From Sphingosinicella soli (GTDB lineage: Bacteria; Pseudomonadota; Alphaproteobacteria; Sphingomonadales; Sphingomonadaceae): a DNA stretch of 57,696 nucleotides. Of this stretch, positions 1 through 11,452 are shown one piece after another. The stretch covers positions 1 through 57,696 of the forward strand of contig NZ_JACHNZ010000026.1 of NCBI RefSeq assembly GCF_014199685.1, written 5' to 3'. A program made the position numbers and the translations under genes. The notes beneath the pieces are model-generated. The model worked only from the letters and a program-made list of their open reading frames with translations, was not told the DNA's origin and made no database searches. Numbering within the stretch: position 1 is the first letter of the stretch; each line of letters opens with the position of its first letter.

Positions 1-30
1 CTGCTCTTCCGTAAACCTCAGTCGCTTCAT
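1..30 (-). CDS. IS3-family transposase OrfA, N-terminal fragment
   Basis: Ten codons are visible, beginning ATG at 30 and reading MKRLRFTEEQ. This is the usual opening of the helix-turn-helix OrfA protein of IS3-family elements. A purine-rich ribosome site (GGAAGGACGG) precedes the ATG. OrfA would bind the element ends and normally produces the full transposase with OrfB by ribosomal frameshifting. The rest of the gene lies outside the window. Confidence 0.65.
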   Translation of the reverse strand, partial: MKRLRFTEEQ

Positions 31-89
31 CGTCCGTCCTTCCATCAGGGCCGGACTCTAATCACGCGTGGAGGAAAATCAGGGGGTCA
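1..89 (-). mobile_element. IS3-family insertion sequence, one end only
   Basis: The window opens inside an insertion sequence that runs off the left edge. Read on the minus strand, the outer end at about 89 begins TGACCCCCTGATTTTCCTCC. This looks like the terminal inverted repeat of IS3-family elements of the IS407 type common in alphaproteobacteria. It is followed about 60 bases later by the first codons of a transposase OrfA. Only one end is visible, so the target duplication and the completeness of the element cannot be judged. The family call rests on recalled end sequence plus the OrfA N-terminus. Confidence 0.72.
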
Positions 90-99
90 CGTCACACAC

Positions 100-1157
100 T
101 TATTCAATTGTAGCTACAAAGTCACGGATATTAGGTTGTTGCTTCTCAAGTTGAGATTGATTCACAACTTGACTCCGTCCTGCAAACATTTTCGGACCCG
201 CCTTAAGGTTGCAGATAGGAATGCCTATTGCACCAGATACAACAGATGCGGTGTTCGCATCATTTATTTGCTCCTCAAACATTGCCCGAAAAGTTTGGCG
301 ATTTACAGGTGCTTGAGCAGTCCCTGGGTGTATTGCGAAGAGACCAGGATTGGCTTGATAGACTCGATAAACCTCTGAAAAAATCTCAAGAACAACATTT
401 TTGAAAGCACTTGCAGAACTGTTGTTCATCTGGGTTAATCGATTTCCAACGTAGGAGTATATCTGCGGAAGCGCCATCCGAAACTGCTGGATATTACGAT
501 AGAATAACGATTGCACCTGACCAGGACGGCGAGAGATGCCATACACGAGAGACAAAACTGATCGCACAGCCCTTTTTGATGATCCATCAGCGGAGAATGG
601 AATTATTAATCGATCGGCGGCAGATAGGGCTAACTCGGTATAAACGGTAAAACTCGGATTACAGTCAATGAAAACTGTAATACTATCTTGGTTCCAAGAT
701 TTTCGAACATCTTCTGTGAGATTTCGGATCCATGTGTGAACTATTTGCCAAGAGTTTCCCGGACCTGCAGTGCAGGCCAGTTGAATACTAGATGACTGTA
801 ACTCAAGATCTTCATCGCCGCAGATAAGATAGAGGTTCCCCGGTATGTAGGGGTTGATAGTCTTGACGTGGGTGAGATAGTTCGCACCAGTGTGTGTCCA
901 AGTATGGGCTGACAATTCGATCGGCAATGTATCCGGATATCGTGCGGGGGGGGAGTCGCCCCAGACAGGCCTTCTAACGCTGCTTCGCCACGCTCTATAC
1001 CCCCCAGAAGCATGCATGATGAGTTGGATTGCGGGCACAGGTCGATAACTAAAACCTTTTGGTCGCGGTGCGTCCTTGCGTACTCAGACGCGACTTGGAA
1101 TGTCAGGTAACTCTTCCCGACCCCTCCTTTGTTATTCCAGAGTGCATAAACCGACAT
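100..1157 (-). pseudogene. ParA/MinD-like P-loop ATPase, frameshifted
   Basis: Two overlapping reading frames together give one ParA-type ATPase of about 352 residues. The first starts at ATG 1157 (MSVYALWNNKGGVGKS) behind an AAGGGG ribosome site and carries the deviant Walker A motif KGGVGKS and the Walker A' region VLVIDLCPQSN. The second carries the Walker B-like stretch VFIDCNPSF and continues to the TAA at 100-102. The frame change coincides with a run of eight C on the coding strand (946-953). A -1 slip, or one missing base, joins ...GATPP with PARYPDT. No ParB or partition site lies nearby, so the role is unknown. ParA-like proteins occur in plasmid partition and in accessory loci. The region is clearly AT-richer than its flanks and ends ten bases from an IS end, suggesting acquired DNA. 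It may be a real pseudogene, a homopolymer error or programmed slippage. Confidence 0.7.
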
Positions 1158-1404
1158 GCCGTGCCCCTTGAACTTCGCTGTGTTAAACATCCTTGCCATA
1201 GGCGTGCATGTTAGTGGTAAAAATTCTTTTCGAGCGCTCGGGGCATGCACATCCCCAAGCTAAGCAGATAGAACGCAATTTTATCACGTCGGCTTCGGCT
1301 ACACCCCCAATACAAAGAGAATAGCGTCATTCACGTGTTGCTGAACGATTACAAACGGCCTTCTGGACTCATATCTGCCAAAGGCGCGTCCGCAACTGGA
1401 TCGC

Positions 1405-1452
1405 AAAAAAGCTTAAACGCTCGTCAATGGACGAGCGTGAAGGGCTTTTTTG
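1405..1452 (-). terminator. Bidirectional intrinsic terminator after the Lrp gene
   Basis: A perfect 9-bp stem (ACGCTCGTC 1417-1425 with GACGAGCGT 1430-1438, loop AATG) is flanked by A-rich sequence on the left and T-rich sequence on the right. On the minus strand, the Lrp gene ending at 1470 runs into the hairpin followed by CTTTTTT. It could also stop plus-strand transcripts coming from the islet. Confidence 0.8.
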
Positions 1453-1469
1453 TTTCGTTAAAAGTCCCC

Positions 1470-1934
1470 TCAAACCGGCACCGCCGTCTTGTACACAATC
1501 GGCCGCAGCGCAAAACTCGTCGTCACCTGCGCCACCCCCTCGATACGCGTGAGCCGCCGCAGCACGTCCTCGAAATCCGAGAGCGAGGGGACGAGGACGC
1601 GGAGCTGGTAGTCGGCTTCGCCGGTCATCAGGTAGCATTCCATCACCTCCGGGAAATCGGCGACGGCGGTTTCGAAGATGGCGAGGTGTTTTTCGTCCTG
1701 CTGGTTCAGCCGCACGCGCACGAAGGCGCTGATCGTGAGGCCGACATGATCGGGGCTGACCAGCGCGACATAGCCGGTGATGATGCCCGCCGCCTCCAGC
1801 TGGCGCACGCGGCGCAGGCACGGGCTCGGCGACAGGCCGACCTTCTCCGAAAGCTCCTGATTGGTGATGCGCCCGTCTGCCTGCAGGCATTCGAGGATTT
1901 TGACATCAAGCGCGTCGAGCGGCGGGGTTGGCAT
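1470..1934 (-). CDS. Lrp/AsnC family transcriptional regulator
   Basis: A 154-residue protein of normal Lrp length. Residues about 5-55 form the winged helix-turn-helix (LDALDVKILECLQADGRITN, then NQELSEKVGLSPSPCLRRVR). The remainder is the RAM/ligand-binding domain (ITGYVALVSPDHVGL... YLMTGEADYQLRVLV). The start is ATG 1934 with AGGAAG eight bases upstream; in-frame upstream ATGs lie within the divergent neighbour and lack support. Lrp proteins bind amino acids and control nearby genes. This one is divergent, with 130 bases between starts, from an E1-like 2-oxoacid dehydrogenase gene that it probably regulates. A similar regulator/E1 arrangement is known for the methionine-catabolic mde genes of Pseudomonas putida. 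The effector cannot be read from sequence. Confidence 0.93.
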   Translation of the reverse strand: MPTPPLDALDVKILECLQADGRITNQELSEKVGLSPSPCLRRVRQLEAAGIITGYVALVSPDHVGLTISAFVRVRLNQQDEKHLAIFETAVADFPEVMECYLMTGEADYQLRVLVPSLSDFEDVLRRLTRIEGVAQVTTSFALRPIVYKTAVPV

Positions 1935-2064
1935 AAAATTTCTTCCTGACGGTTTCGGGCATTCGTTTCTGCCAAAACAGGCCGCCTGTCGAGCCCATTT
2001 CGCAAGGACCGCGCGGCCTTCGGCGTAATATACGGATAGCCGGCACAGTGCGCGGAGCGACAAG
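1935..2064. promoter_or_regulatory. Divergent promoter region, lrp / E1-like gene
   Basis: This 130-base spacer separates the start codons of the Lrp regulator (minus) and the E1-like dehydrogenase (plus). It must hold both promoters and, by family precedent, the Lrp operator. I could not single out a convincing operator by eye. Confidence 0.5.
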
Positions 2065-4392
2065 ATGACGGTGACGGTTTCCAGCCCCGATACGGTGAGC
2101 ACGCTCGAAGACCTGGAGGCGCGGCTGCGCTGGCTCGCCGCGTGGACGATCCACAACGCCAACCACATCCGCGAGAACGTGGACGGCATCAAGGTGGGCG
2201 GGCATCAGGCGAGCTGCGCTTCGATGAGCGCGATCATGGCGGCGCTGTATTTCCATGCGCTGGGGCCCAACGACCGCGTGGCGGTGAAGCCGCACGCCGG
2301 GCCGCTGCTCCACGCGATCCACTACATGCTGGGGAACGAAAGCCTCGACAAATTGAAGGCGTTTCGCGGGCTCGGCGGCGTGCAATCCTACCCTTCGCGC
2401 ACCAAGGACGTGATCCCGGTGGATTTCTCGACCGGATCGGTGGGGCTCGGCGTTGCGATCACCGCGTTCGCCAGCCTGGTGCAGGACTATATGGTCGCGC
2501 ACGGGCTGATGGCGGAGGCCGACACGGGCCGCATGATCGCGCTGATGGGCGACGCGGAACTCGACGAGGGCAATATTTATGAATGCCTGATCGAAGCGTA
2601 CAAGCACGACATCCGCAACTGCTGGTGGATCGTGGACTACAACCGCCAGTCGCTCGATGCGACCACCGCCGACCGCATGTTCCGCCGCTTCGACGACATC
2701 TTCGAAACCTGCGGCTGGCGCGTCATCACGCTGAAGCACGGGCGGCACCAGCGCGCGGCCTTCAAGGAGCCGGGCGGGCAGGCGCTCGCGGACTGGATCG
2801 ACAATTGCCCCAACGCCGAATATGCCGCGCTCACCTATCAGGGCGGGGCGGCGTGGCGCGCGCGGCTGGAGGCGGACATCGGCAGCGTGCGCGGCGTGAA
2901 GGCGCTGCTTTCCAGGCGCGACGACGCGGGCCTTGCCGAGCTGATGACGAACCTGGGCGGGCATTGCCTCGAAACGCTGACGGACGCGTTCGACGGGGCG
3001 CAGGACGACCGGCCGACGATTTTCATCGCCTACACGATCAAGGGCTACGGCCTGCCGCTCGCTGGGCACAAGGACAACCATTCCGGGCTGATGACGCCGG
3101 GGCAGATCGCCGAACTGCGCAGCCGCCTCGGCATCGCGGAGGGCGAGGAGTGGGAACCTTGGGCGGGGCTCGGCGGCAATGCTGCCGCAGCGGCGAAGGC
3201 GATGCTGGAGGCCGCGCCGATCCGGCAGAGCAAGGACGCGCGGCCGATCGATTCGGTGCCCGTGCCGACGCTGGAGGCGCCGCGCGAGGCGGAGCAATCG
3301 ACGCAGGCGGCGTTCGGGAAGATCCTGTTCGAGCTTTCCAAATCCGGGCACCCGCTTGCCGCGCGGATCGTGACGACGTCACCCGACGTGACGGTCTCCA
3401 CGAACCTCGGCGGATGGGTGAACCAGCGCGGGCTGTTCCGGCGGCAGGATCTCGCCGACGTGTTCCAGAAGGCGAAGATCCCTTCCGCGCAGAAATGGTC
3501 CGGCGCGCCCGCCGGGCAGCATATCGAACTGGGCATCGCGGAGAACAACCTGTTCCTCGTGCTCGCCGCGCTCGGGCTTGCGGGCGATCTGTTCGGGGAG
3601 CAGCTGATGCCGGTGGGCACGGTGTACGACCCCTTCATCGCGCGCGGGCTCGATGCGCTGAACTACGCCTGCTATCAGGACGCGCGCTTCATGCTGGTCG
3701 CGACGCCGTCGGGCGTGACGCTGGGGGCCGAAGGCGGGGCGCACCAATCGATCAACCCGCCGCTGATCGCGATGGGCCAGCCGGGGCTGACGCACTACGA
3801 ACCCGCGTTTGCCGACGAGCTGGCGCTGATGATGGAACACGGTTTCCGCCACATGCAGGCGGCGGACGGCGGATCGATCTATTTCCGCCTGACGACGCGC
3901 ACCATCCTGCAGGCGCGGCGCGAGGACGATGCGTGGCAGGCCGACGCGCTGAAGGGCGCATACTGGCTGCGCGCGCCCGCCGAGGGCAGCGAGGCGGCGG
4001 TCGTGGCGATGGGCGCGGTGATGCCCGATGCGATCGCGGCGTGGGAATTGCTGGAAGCGGACCTGCCGGGGCTCGGGCTGCTCGCCGTGACATCCCCGAC
4101 GCTGCTGCACCGCGACTGGAGCGCGGCGCGCGCGGCGCGCTGGCAGGGGCGCGCGAAAGAGACGTCGCACATCGAAACGCTGCTCGCCGCGCTGGCGCCG
4201 AACGCGGGGCTGGTGACGGTGCTCGACGGGTCTCCGGCGGCGCTGTCGTGGCTCGGCGGCGTGCGCGGCCACCGCGTCAGCCCGCTCGGCGTCGATCGCT
4301 TCGGGCAGACCGGCAACCTTGCCGATACGTATCGCATCCACCGCCTGGATGCGGACGCGATCGTGGAGGCGGCGGCGGAACTGTTTCTCTGA
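2065..4392 (+). CDS. Thiamine-diphosphate 2-oxoacid dehydrogenase E1-like / transketolase-like protein
   Basis: A 775-residue single-chain ThDP enzyme. The N-terminal half has GGHQAS (45-50), the histidine-bearing KPHAGP (75-80) and the ThDP/Mg motif GDAELDEGN at 162-170, paired with N193. This is the GDG-x(n)-N signature in its GDxE variant, as in homodimeric pyruvate dehydrogenase E1. The pyrimidine domain follows from about residue 415 (QAAFGKILFELS, then ELGIAENNLF with the catalytic Glu). It is shorter than AceE (~890) because the N-terminal E2-contact region is missing. The closest described type I recall is MdeB, the 2-oxobutyrate dehydrogenase E1 of methionine degradation, which also sits beside an Lrp regulator. 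No methionine gamma-lyase gene is adjacent, so the substrate is uncertain. The enzyme family is secure. Confidence 0.8.
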   Translation: MTVTVSSPDTVSTLEDLEARLRWLAAWTIHNANHIRENVDGIKVGGHQASCASMSAIMAALYFHALGPNDRVAVKPHAGPLLHAIHYMLGNESLDKLKAFRGLGGVQSYPSRTKDVIPVDFSTGSVGLGVAITAFASLVQDYMVAHGLMAEADTGRMIALMGDAELDEGNIYECLIEAYKHDIRNCWWIVDYNRQSLDATTADRMFRRFDDIFETCGWRVITLKHGRHQRAAFKEPGGQALADWIDNCPNAEYAALTYQGGAAWRARLEADIGSVRGVKALLSRRDDAGLAELMTNLGGHCLETLTDAFDGAQDDRPTIFIAYTIKGYGLPLAGHKDNHSGLMTPGQIAELRSRLGIAEGEEWEPWAGLGGNAAAAAKAMLEAAPIRQSKDARPIDSVPVPTLEAPREAEQSTQAAFGKILFELSKSGHPLAARIVTTSPDVTVSTNLGGWVNQRGLFRRQDLADVFQKAKIPSAQKWSGAPAGQHIELGIAENNLFLVLAALGLAGDLFGEQLMPVGTVYDPFIARGLDALNYACYQDARFMLVATPSGVTLGAEGGAHQSINPPLIAMGQPGLTHYEPAFADELALMMEHGFRHMQAADGGSIYFRLTTRTILQARREDDAWQADALKGAYWLRAPAEGSEAAVVAMGAVMPDAIAAWELLEADLPGLGLLAVTSPTLLHRDWSAARAARWQGRAKETSHIETLLAALAPNAGLVTVLDGSPAALSWLGGVRGHRVSPLGVDRFGQTGNLADTYRIHRLDADAIVEAAAELFL

Positions 4393-4393
4393 A

Positions 4394-4891
4394 TCAGGCG
4401 GGCGCGCAGGTGCTGCGGCGGCGCAGCGCATCGATCGCGGCGAGATCGCGCGGGCTGGTGACGAGGATGCGGATGAGCGCGATGCCCTTGCCGCCCGGCA
4501 CCGCGAGCGAACCGCCCGCGCCGTCTTTCGACAGCACGAGCGCATGGCGCCCGCCCTGCACGGCGCGGTCGTTCACCGAGAGGATGTTGTCGGTGTTCGC
4601 ATCGAACACGGAAAGCGACCAGTAGCGCCGGGGCGGCACGAACGCATCGATCGCCACCTGCCCCTTCGCCAGATCGAACACGCAGAGGCTGTAGGCAAGA
4701 TCGGGGCTGGGGCGCACGATCTGGCGGCTTTGCGCGCCGGGAAGCCCCTGATGCTGCATCGTGTTGATGCCGCCCGCGCCGAGCCTGTCCATCGCCTTCG
4801 CCATGATGACAGGGGGCGCTGCCCAAAGCGCCGCCACATAAGTACTCATGGCGACGAGCGCGGCGAGCGCGAGCGGACCGAGCCATCTCAT
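4394..4891 (-). CDS. DUF1254 domain-containing membrane-anchored protein
   Basis: A 165-residue protein with one N-terminal hydrophobic segment (MRWLGPLALAALVAMSTYVA) that acts as signal or anchor. The body resembles DUF1254 (NTMQHQGLP, PSPDLAYSLCVFDLAKG, RRYWSLSVFDANTDN). The start ATG 4889-4891 overlaps the stop of the upstream DUF1214 gene (ATGA), so the two are translationally coupled. In many bacteria DUF1254 and DUF1214 are fused in one ~450-residue periplasmic protein; here they are separate short genes. The biochemical role is unknown. Confidence 0.8.
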   Translation of the reverse strand: MRWLGPLALAALVAMSTYVAALWAAPPVIMAKAMDRLGAGGINTMQHQGLPGAQSRQIVRPSPDLAYSLCVFDLAKGQVAIDAFVPPRRYWSLSVFDANTDNILSVNDRAVQGGRHALVLSKDGAGGSLAVPGGKGIALIRILVTSPRDLAAIDALRRRSTCAPA

Positions 4892-5475
4892 GCGCACGCG
4901 ACCTTCTCGATTTTCGGCAGGTTCGCGCGGTCCGGGCGGCCGATGATCGCGGGATCGGGGTTGTACGCGCGCAGCGTGAGCGCGAAGTGCGCCTGCCCGC
5001 CGGTCGGCAGCCAGCCCGCTCCCGCGCCCGTCGGCGCGACATCGAACGCGAACGCGTCCGGACCCGCGCGCGGCACATTGCGCATGTGGAAGCTGAAGCG
5101 CCGCTCCGCGTTCGCCACGAGGAAATGATCGGCGCCGTAAAGCGTGACGCTCCACCAGCGCGCCTGCGGATCCGCCCCGCTCACGCGGTAGCGGCAGCGC
5201 CCGTCGAGCGGTGCGCCCGCGCTGTCTTCCCCGGCGTTGAAGTAGACCGCTTCCTTCGCGGAGAGCGCGAGCAGCCCGGCGACGGCGACGCCCGCGCGCG
5301 TGCGCAGATCAGCGTCGGCGGAGCCGGTGAAGGCGGAGGTTTCCCACGGGCCCGATTTCGCGGCCCCGCTGCCGAGCCCGCCGCGCACGGAAAGCCACGC
5401 GCCGCCGAGGCCAAGCGCGACCCCCGCGACACCTGCCAGAAGCCATCTGCCCTGCCCCATCATGCCGCGCAGCAT
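4888..5475 (-). CDS. DUF1214 domain-containing exported protein
   Basis: A 195-residue protein with an N-terminal transmembrane/signal segment (WLLAGVAGVALGLGGAWLS). A DUF1214 body follows, recognisable from RYRVSGADPQARWWSVTLYG, FSFHMRNVP and the C-terminal LRAYNPDPAI. It is the first gene of a two-gene unit and overlaps the DUF1254 gene by four bases. Both products probably work together at the periplasmic face. The function of the family is not established. The gene lies 30 bases after the stop of the minus-strand ppdK only in map order: transcription of ppdK ends upstream of neither partner, and no shared promoter is evident. Confidence 0.8.
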   Translation of the reverse strand: MLRGMMGQGRWLLAGVAGVALGLGGAWLSVRGGLGSGAAKSGPWETSAFTGSADADLRTRAGVAVAGLLALSAKEAVYFNAGEDSAGAPLDGRCRYRVSGADPQARWWSVTLYGADHFLVANAERRFSFHMRNVPRAGPDAFAFDVAPTGAGAGWLPTGGQAHFALTLRAYNPDPAIIGRPDRANLPKIEKVACA

Positions 5476-5505
5476 GACACGCGGCGGGGCGACGCCGAAA
5501 CTGGC

Positions 5506-8172
<2,667 letters not shown>

Positions 8173-8221
8173 GATCGCTCGCTTCCTTGTTTATCGTCGG
8201 CAGGAGAAGAAGTGCCTGCCG

Positions 8222-10510
8222 CTACCCCTCAATCCTTGAGAAATCGGCAACCCGGTGCACCGCAGCGCGCACCCGCTCAAGCAGCGCGAGACGAAACGCG
8301 CGCCGGGCGGGATCGGCATCGTTGACGGTGACGGTTTCGAAAAACGCGTCGATCGGCGCGCGCAGCAGCGCAAGCGCCGCCATCGCGCCTTCGAAATCCT
8401 CGTCGGCGACAGCGGCCTCCGCCTTCGGCGCGGCGGCGGCGAGCGCTGCGATGAGCGCGGCTTCGGCGGGTTCGGGCGGGTAGGCGGGCGCGTCCGCGCC
8501 CCCCTCGTCCTTCCGGCGAAGGCCGGAATCCATGCCCACGGCCCCATGGGCCCCGGCCTGCGCCGGGGTGACGGGGAGCGAACCCTTCTTCGCCTCGGCC
8601 TTCAGAATGTTGGCAGCACGCTTGTATCCCGCGAGGAGATTGGCGCCGTCATCGGCGCCAAGAAACGCTGACAAAGCATTCGCGCGTGCAGCCACACGAT
8701 CCAATCGTCCATCGTCGCGGGCTTCCCACCGACGCGACGCTTGAACGAAATCATGTCTGACACCTTTCTCTCGTTGCTGAACTGCGAGGCGTTCAAGGAG
8801 AAAATCGAGTGCGATTGTTATCAACTTTCGGCGCTCAATCTGGGGGTCTGAGAGCTTTTGCGACGGATCGCTTTGACCCAACCAAAACTCAATCGGCGCA
8901 TCAGTCAGTATTCTGAGATTATTGTTCAATACGAGATTGATAATGGCCAGCGCAGCACGTCTCAATGCGAACGGGTCTTTAGAACCCGTTGGCAGTTCTC
9001 CGATGTCGAAGAACGCCAGCAACGTATCCAGCTTGTCCGCCAAGCTCACCGCCACCGTTACCGGCGCAGTGGGCACCTCGTCGCCCTGCCCGACCGGCTT
9101 GTAGTGGTCGCGGATGGCGGCGGCGATTTGGGGGTCCAGACCCTCTTCGCGGGCGTAGTAGCCGCCCATCAGGCCCTGCAGTTCGGGAAACTCGCCGACC
9201 ATGCCGGTGGTGAGGTCGGCCTTGCAGAGACGCGCGGCCTGCTCGGCGAGATCGGCCAGTGATGAGCGGGTCTGCCCCTCCCCTTCAGGGGAGGGGTTGG
9301 GGTGGGGCGTGGACGGGTTCGTCGACGATGGCGTTTGAGGCGCTGCCCCACCCCCGGCCCCTCCCCTGAAGGGGAGGGGGGAGGCGGAAACGATGCCCTC
9401 TTCGACGAGCCAGCGCGCGAGCTTCGCCACGCGGTCCACCTTGTCCGCCACCGTGCCCAGCTTTTCGTGGAACACGATCTCGGAGAGCTTCTCCGCGTGG
9501 CTCTCCAGCGATTTTTTCTTGTCCTGCTCCCAGAAGAAGCGCGCATCGGAAAGCCGCGCGGCGAGCACTTTCCGGTTGCCCGCGACGATCGACGCGCCGC
9601 CGTCGCTCGCGACGATGTTCGCGGTGCAGACGAACGCGGGAGCGAGCTTGCCGCCCGTGTCGCGGCAGACGAAATACTTCTGGTTCTTCGCGGCGGTGAG
9701 CTGGATCACCTCGGGCGGCACGTCGAGGAACGCGGGATCGAAGTGGCCGAGCAGCGGCACCGGCCATTCGGTGAGGCCCGCATTCTCCTCCGCGAGCGCG
9801 GCGTCTTCGACGAGCGCGAGGCCCGCGTCCGCCGCGAGGCGCCTGGCGCCCTGCGCGATGATTTCGGCGCGCTCTTCCGACGAGACGATCACATGCGCGG
9901 CGCGCAGCTTTGCGGCGTAATCGTCCGCATCCGCGATCTCGATCGCGCCCGACGACAGGAAGCGGTGGCCGAGCGTCGTGCGGCCCGACGCAACGCCCGC
10001 GATTTCCAGCGGCACGACCTCGCCGCCGAAGAGCGCGACGATGCCCTTCAAGGGCCGCACCCAGCGCAGCGATTCGGTGGAAAGGCTCGCCGCGCCCCAG
10101 CGCATCGATTTGGGCCACGGGAACGCGCGGACGACGGCGGGCACGGCCTCGGCGAGCACGTCCGCCGTCTTGCGGCCGGGCTTGGCGATGACGGCGAAAA
10201 ACACGTCGCCGCGCTCTTCAAGCTGCTCGCGCGTCAGGCCCGTTTTGCGCAGGAAACCTTCGAGCGCCTGCGGCGGCGCGGAGGTGCGCGGGCCTTTCAG
10301 CTCTTCGGAGACGGCATCGGTCTCGGCGGGGAGCCCGCGCGCGATGAGCGCGAGGCGGCGCGGCGTGACGAAGGTTTCGATGCCCTCTGCCTTCAGCCCC
10401 GCGCCCGCGATTTCGGCGGCAAACAGCCGCGCAAGATCAGCGGCGGCCTGCCGCTGCATGCGCGCGGGGATTTCCTCGCTGAACAGTTCGAGCAGGAAGT
10501 CGGCCATCAT
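8222..10510 (-). CDS. glyS: Glycyl-tRNA synthetase beta subunit with two in-frame repeat insertions
   Basis: The 762-residue beta chain of the alpha2beta2 glycyl-tRNA synthetase starts [17 protein letters not shown], as in all GlyS proteins, and ends in the tRNA-binding region. The usual length is about 690. The surplus is explained by two GC-rich palindromic repeats read in frame. Residues about 377-412 ([14 protein letters not shown] ... [10 protein letters not shown]) come from the repeat at 9275-9379. Residues about 648-667 ([20 protein letters not shown]) come from the repeat at 8511-8568. Both give low-complexity, probably looped-out segments. ATG 10510 overlaps the glyQ stop (ATGATG), so expression is coupled to glyQ. 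The gene should be functional because it is normally the only source of this essential activity. Confidence 0.96.
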   Translation of the reverse strand: MMADFLLELFSEEIPARMQRQAAADLARLFAAEIAGAGLKAEGIETFVTPRRLALIARGLPAETDAVSEELKGPRTSAPPQALEGFLRKTGLTREQLEERGDVFFAVIAKPGRKTADVLAEAVPAVVRAFPWPKSMRWGAASLSTESLRWVRPLKGIVALFGGEVVPLEIAGVASGRTTLGHRFLSSGAIEIADADDYAAKLRAAHVIVSSEERAEIIAQGARRLAADAGLALVEDAALAEENAGLTEWPVPLLGHFDPAFLDVPPEVIQLTAAKNQKYFVCRDTGGKLAPAFVCTANIVASDGGASIVAGNRKVLAARLSDARFFWEQDKKKSLESHAEKLSEIVFHEKLGTVADKVDRVAKLARWLVEEGIVSASPLPFRGGAGGGAAPQTPSSTNPSTPHPNPSPEGEGQTRSSLADLAEQAARLCKADLTTGMVGEFPELQGLMGGYYAREEGLDPQIAAAIRDHYKPVGQGDEVPTAPVTVAVSLADKLDTLLAFFDIGELPTGSKDPFALRRAALAIINLVLNNNLRILTDAPIEFWLGQSDPSQKLSDPQIERRKLITIALDFLLERLAVQQREKGVRHDFVQASRRWEARDDGRLDRVAARANALSAFLGADDGANLLAGYKRAANILKAEAKKGSLPVTPAQAGAHGAVGMDSGLRRKDEGGADAPAYPPEPAEAALIAALAAAAPKAEAAVADEDFEGAMAALALLRAPIDAFFETVTVNDADPARRAFRLALLERVRAAVHRVADFSRIEG
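8511..8568. repeat. REP-like palindromic repeat inside glyS (hairpin pair)
   Basis: Two hairpins lie head to head: TTCCGGC 8511-8517 with GCCGGAA 8522-8528, and CCCCGGC 8551-8557 with GCCGGGG 8562-8568, with 22 bases between them. The type (CGGCGAAGGCCGGAATC...) is a familiar intergenic repeat in sphingomonads and relatives. Here it is translated in frame near the C-terminus of GlyS. Confidence 0.8.
9275..9379. repeat. Inverted pair of GC-rich palindromes inside glyS
   Basis: Each arm contains a perfect 9-bp hairpin: CCCCTCCCC 9275-9283 with GGGGAGGGG 9288-9296, and CCCCTCCCC 9358-9366 with GGGGAGGGG 9371-9379. The arms continue as near-identical reverse complements (GGGTTGGGGTGGGGC against GCCCCACCCCCGG). 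The ~35-base centre (GTGGACGGGTTCGTCGACG...) is unrelated. The whole unit is open in the glyS frame. Confidence 0.85.
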
Positions 10511-11373
10511 GCCGTCTCCAGCCAGTTATTTGTCTTCATCCAGCTTTCGCACGCGCCCTTGGCGAGATCGCGGACGCGGCCGATGTAGGCCTGGCGCTCG
10601 GCCACGGAGATGACGCCGCGCGCATTCAGCAGGTTGAAGATGTGGCTCGCCTTAATCGCCTGTTCGTAGGCGGGGAGCGGCAGATCGTTATCCAGCAGCG
10701 TCCGGCACATGCCCTGCGCGTCCTTGAACTGGCGCAGCAGCGCATCGGTATCGGCATGTTCGAAGTTGTAGGCGCTCTGCTGCTTCTCGTTGGCGAGGAA
10801 CACATCGCCGTAGGTGACGCCGGCATCGTTGAAGGCGAGATCGTAGACGTTGTCGACGCCCTGAATGTACATGGCGAGGCGTTCGAGCCCGTAGGTGATC
10901 TCGCCCGCCACGGGCTTGCAGTCAAACCCGCCGACCTGCTGGAAGTAAGTGAACTGCGTCACCTCCATGCCGTCGCACCAGACTTCCCAGCCGAGGCCCC
11001 ACGCACCGAGCGTCGGGCTTTCCCAATCGTCCTCCACGAAGCGGATGTCGTGCTTGGCGAGGTCGACGCCGATGGCGCGCAGACTGTCGAGATAGGCATC
11101 CTGAATGTCCGCCGGGCTCGGCTTCAGGATCACCTGGAACTGGTAGTAGTGCTGCAAGCGGTTCGGGTTCTCGCCGTAGCGGCCGTCGGTGGGGCGGCGC
11201 GATGGCTGCACATAGGCGGCGTTCCACGCATCGGGCCCGAGCGCGCGCAGCGTGGTGGCGGGATGAAACGTGCCCGCACCCATTTCCATGTCGTAGGGCT
11301 GCAGGATCACACAGCCCCGATCACCCCAAAAACGCTGAAGCGTAAGGATGATGTCCTGAAAACTGAGTGCCAC
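10507..11373 (-). CDS. glyQ: Glycyl-tRNA synthetase alpha subunit
   Basis: A 288-residue class II synthetase alpha chain that activates glycine and charges tRNA-Gly together with GlyS. Diagnostic stretches are [20 protein letters not shown] near the N-terminus, [35 protein letters not shown] and [20 protein letters not shown]. The start is taken as GTG 11373 ([15 protein letters not shown]), which gives the conserved N-terminus and has GAAGGG upstream. No ATG fits. It overlaps glyS by four bases, and glyS is its only operon partner. Confidence 0.96.
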   Translation of the reverse strand: MALSFQDIILTLQRFWGDRGCVILQPYDMEMGAGTFHPATTLRALGPDAWNAAYVQPSRRPTDGRYGENPNRLQHYYQFQVILKPSPADIQDAYLDSLRAIGVDLAKHDIRFVEDDWESPTLGAWGLGWEVWCDGMEVTQFTYFQQVGGFDCKPVAGEITYGLERLAMYIQGVDNVYDLAFNDAGVTYGDVFLANEKQQSAYNFEHADTDALLRQFKDAQGMCRTLLDNDLPLPAYEQAIKASHIFNLLNARGVISVAERQAYIGRVRDLAKGACESWMKTNNWLETA

Positions 11374-11452
11374 GCGCGTCCGCCCTTCGCAGGTGCAAAA
11401 AAGTCGGGTCGCGTCTAACCGGCGCGGGCCGTTCCGGCAAGCATCACGGTCT

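Noticed and set aside
1231-1240. Perfect palindrome CGAGCGCTCG upstream of the ParA-like gene
   Set aside because: Ten bases of high GC are expected by chance, and no second copy was seen, so a partition site is not supported.
2583-4625. Long plus-strand frame overlapping the E1-like gene
   Set aside because: Out-of-frame reading of a GC-rich gene; the protein is Arg/Ala-rich with no motifs, whereas the other frame has ThDP motifs.
8198-8221. Inverted repeat CGGCAGG/CCTGCCG between glyS and ppdK
   Set aside because: Seven pairs with a ten-base loop and no T-run in either direction; too weak to call a terminator or attenuator.
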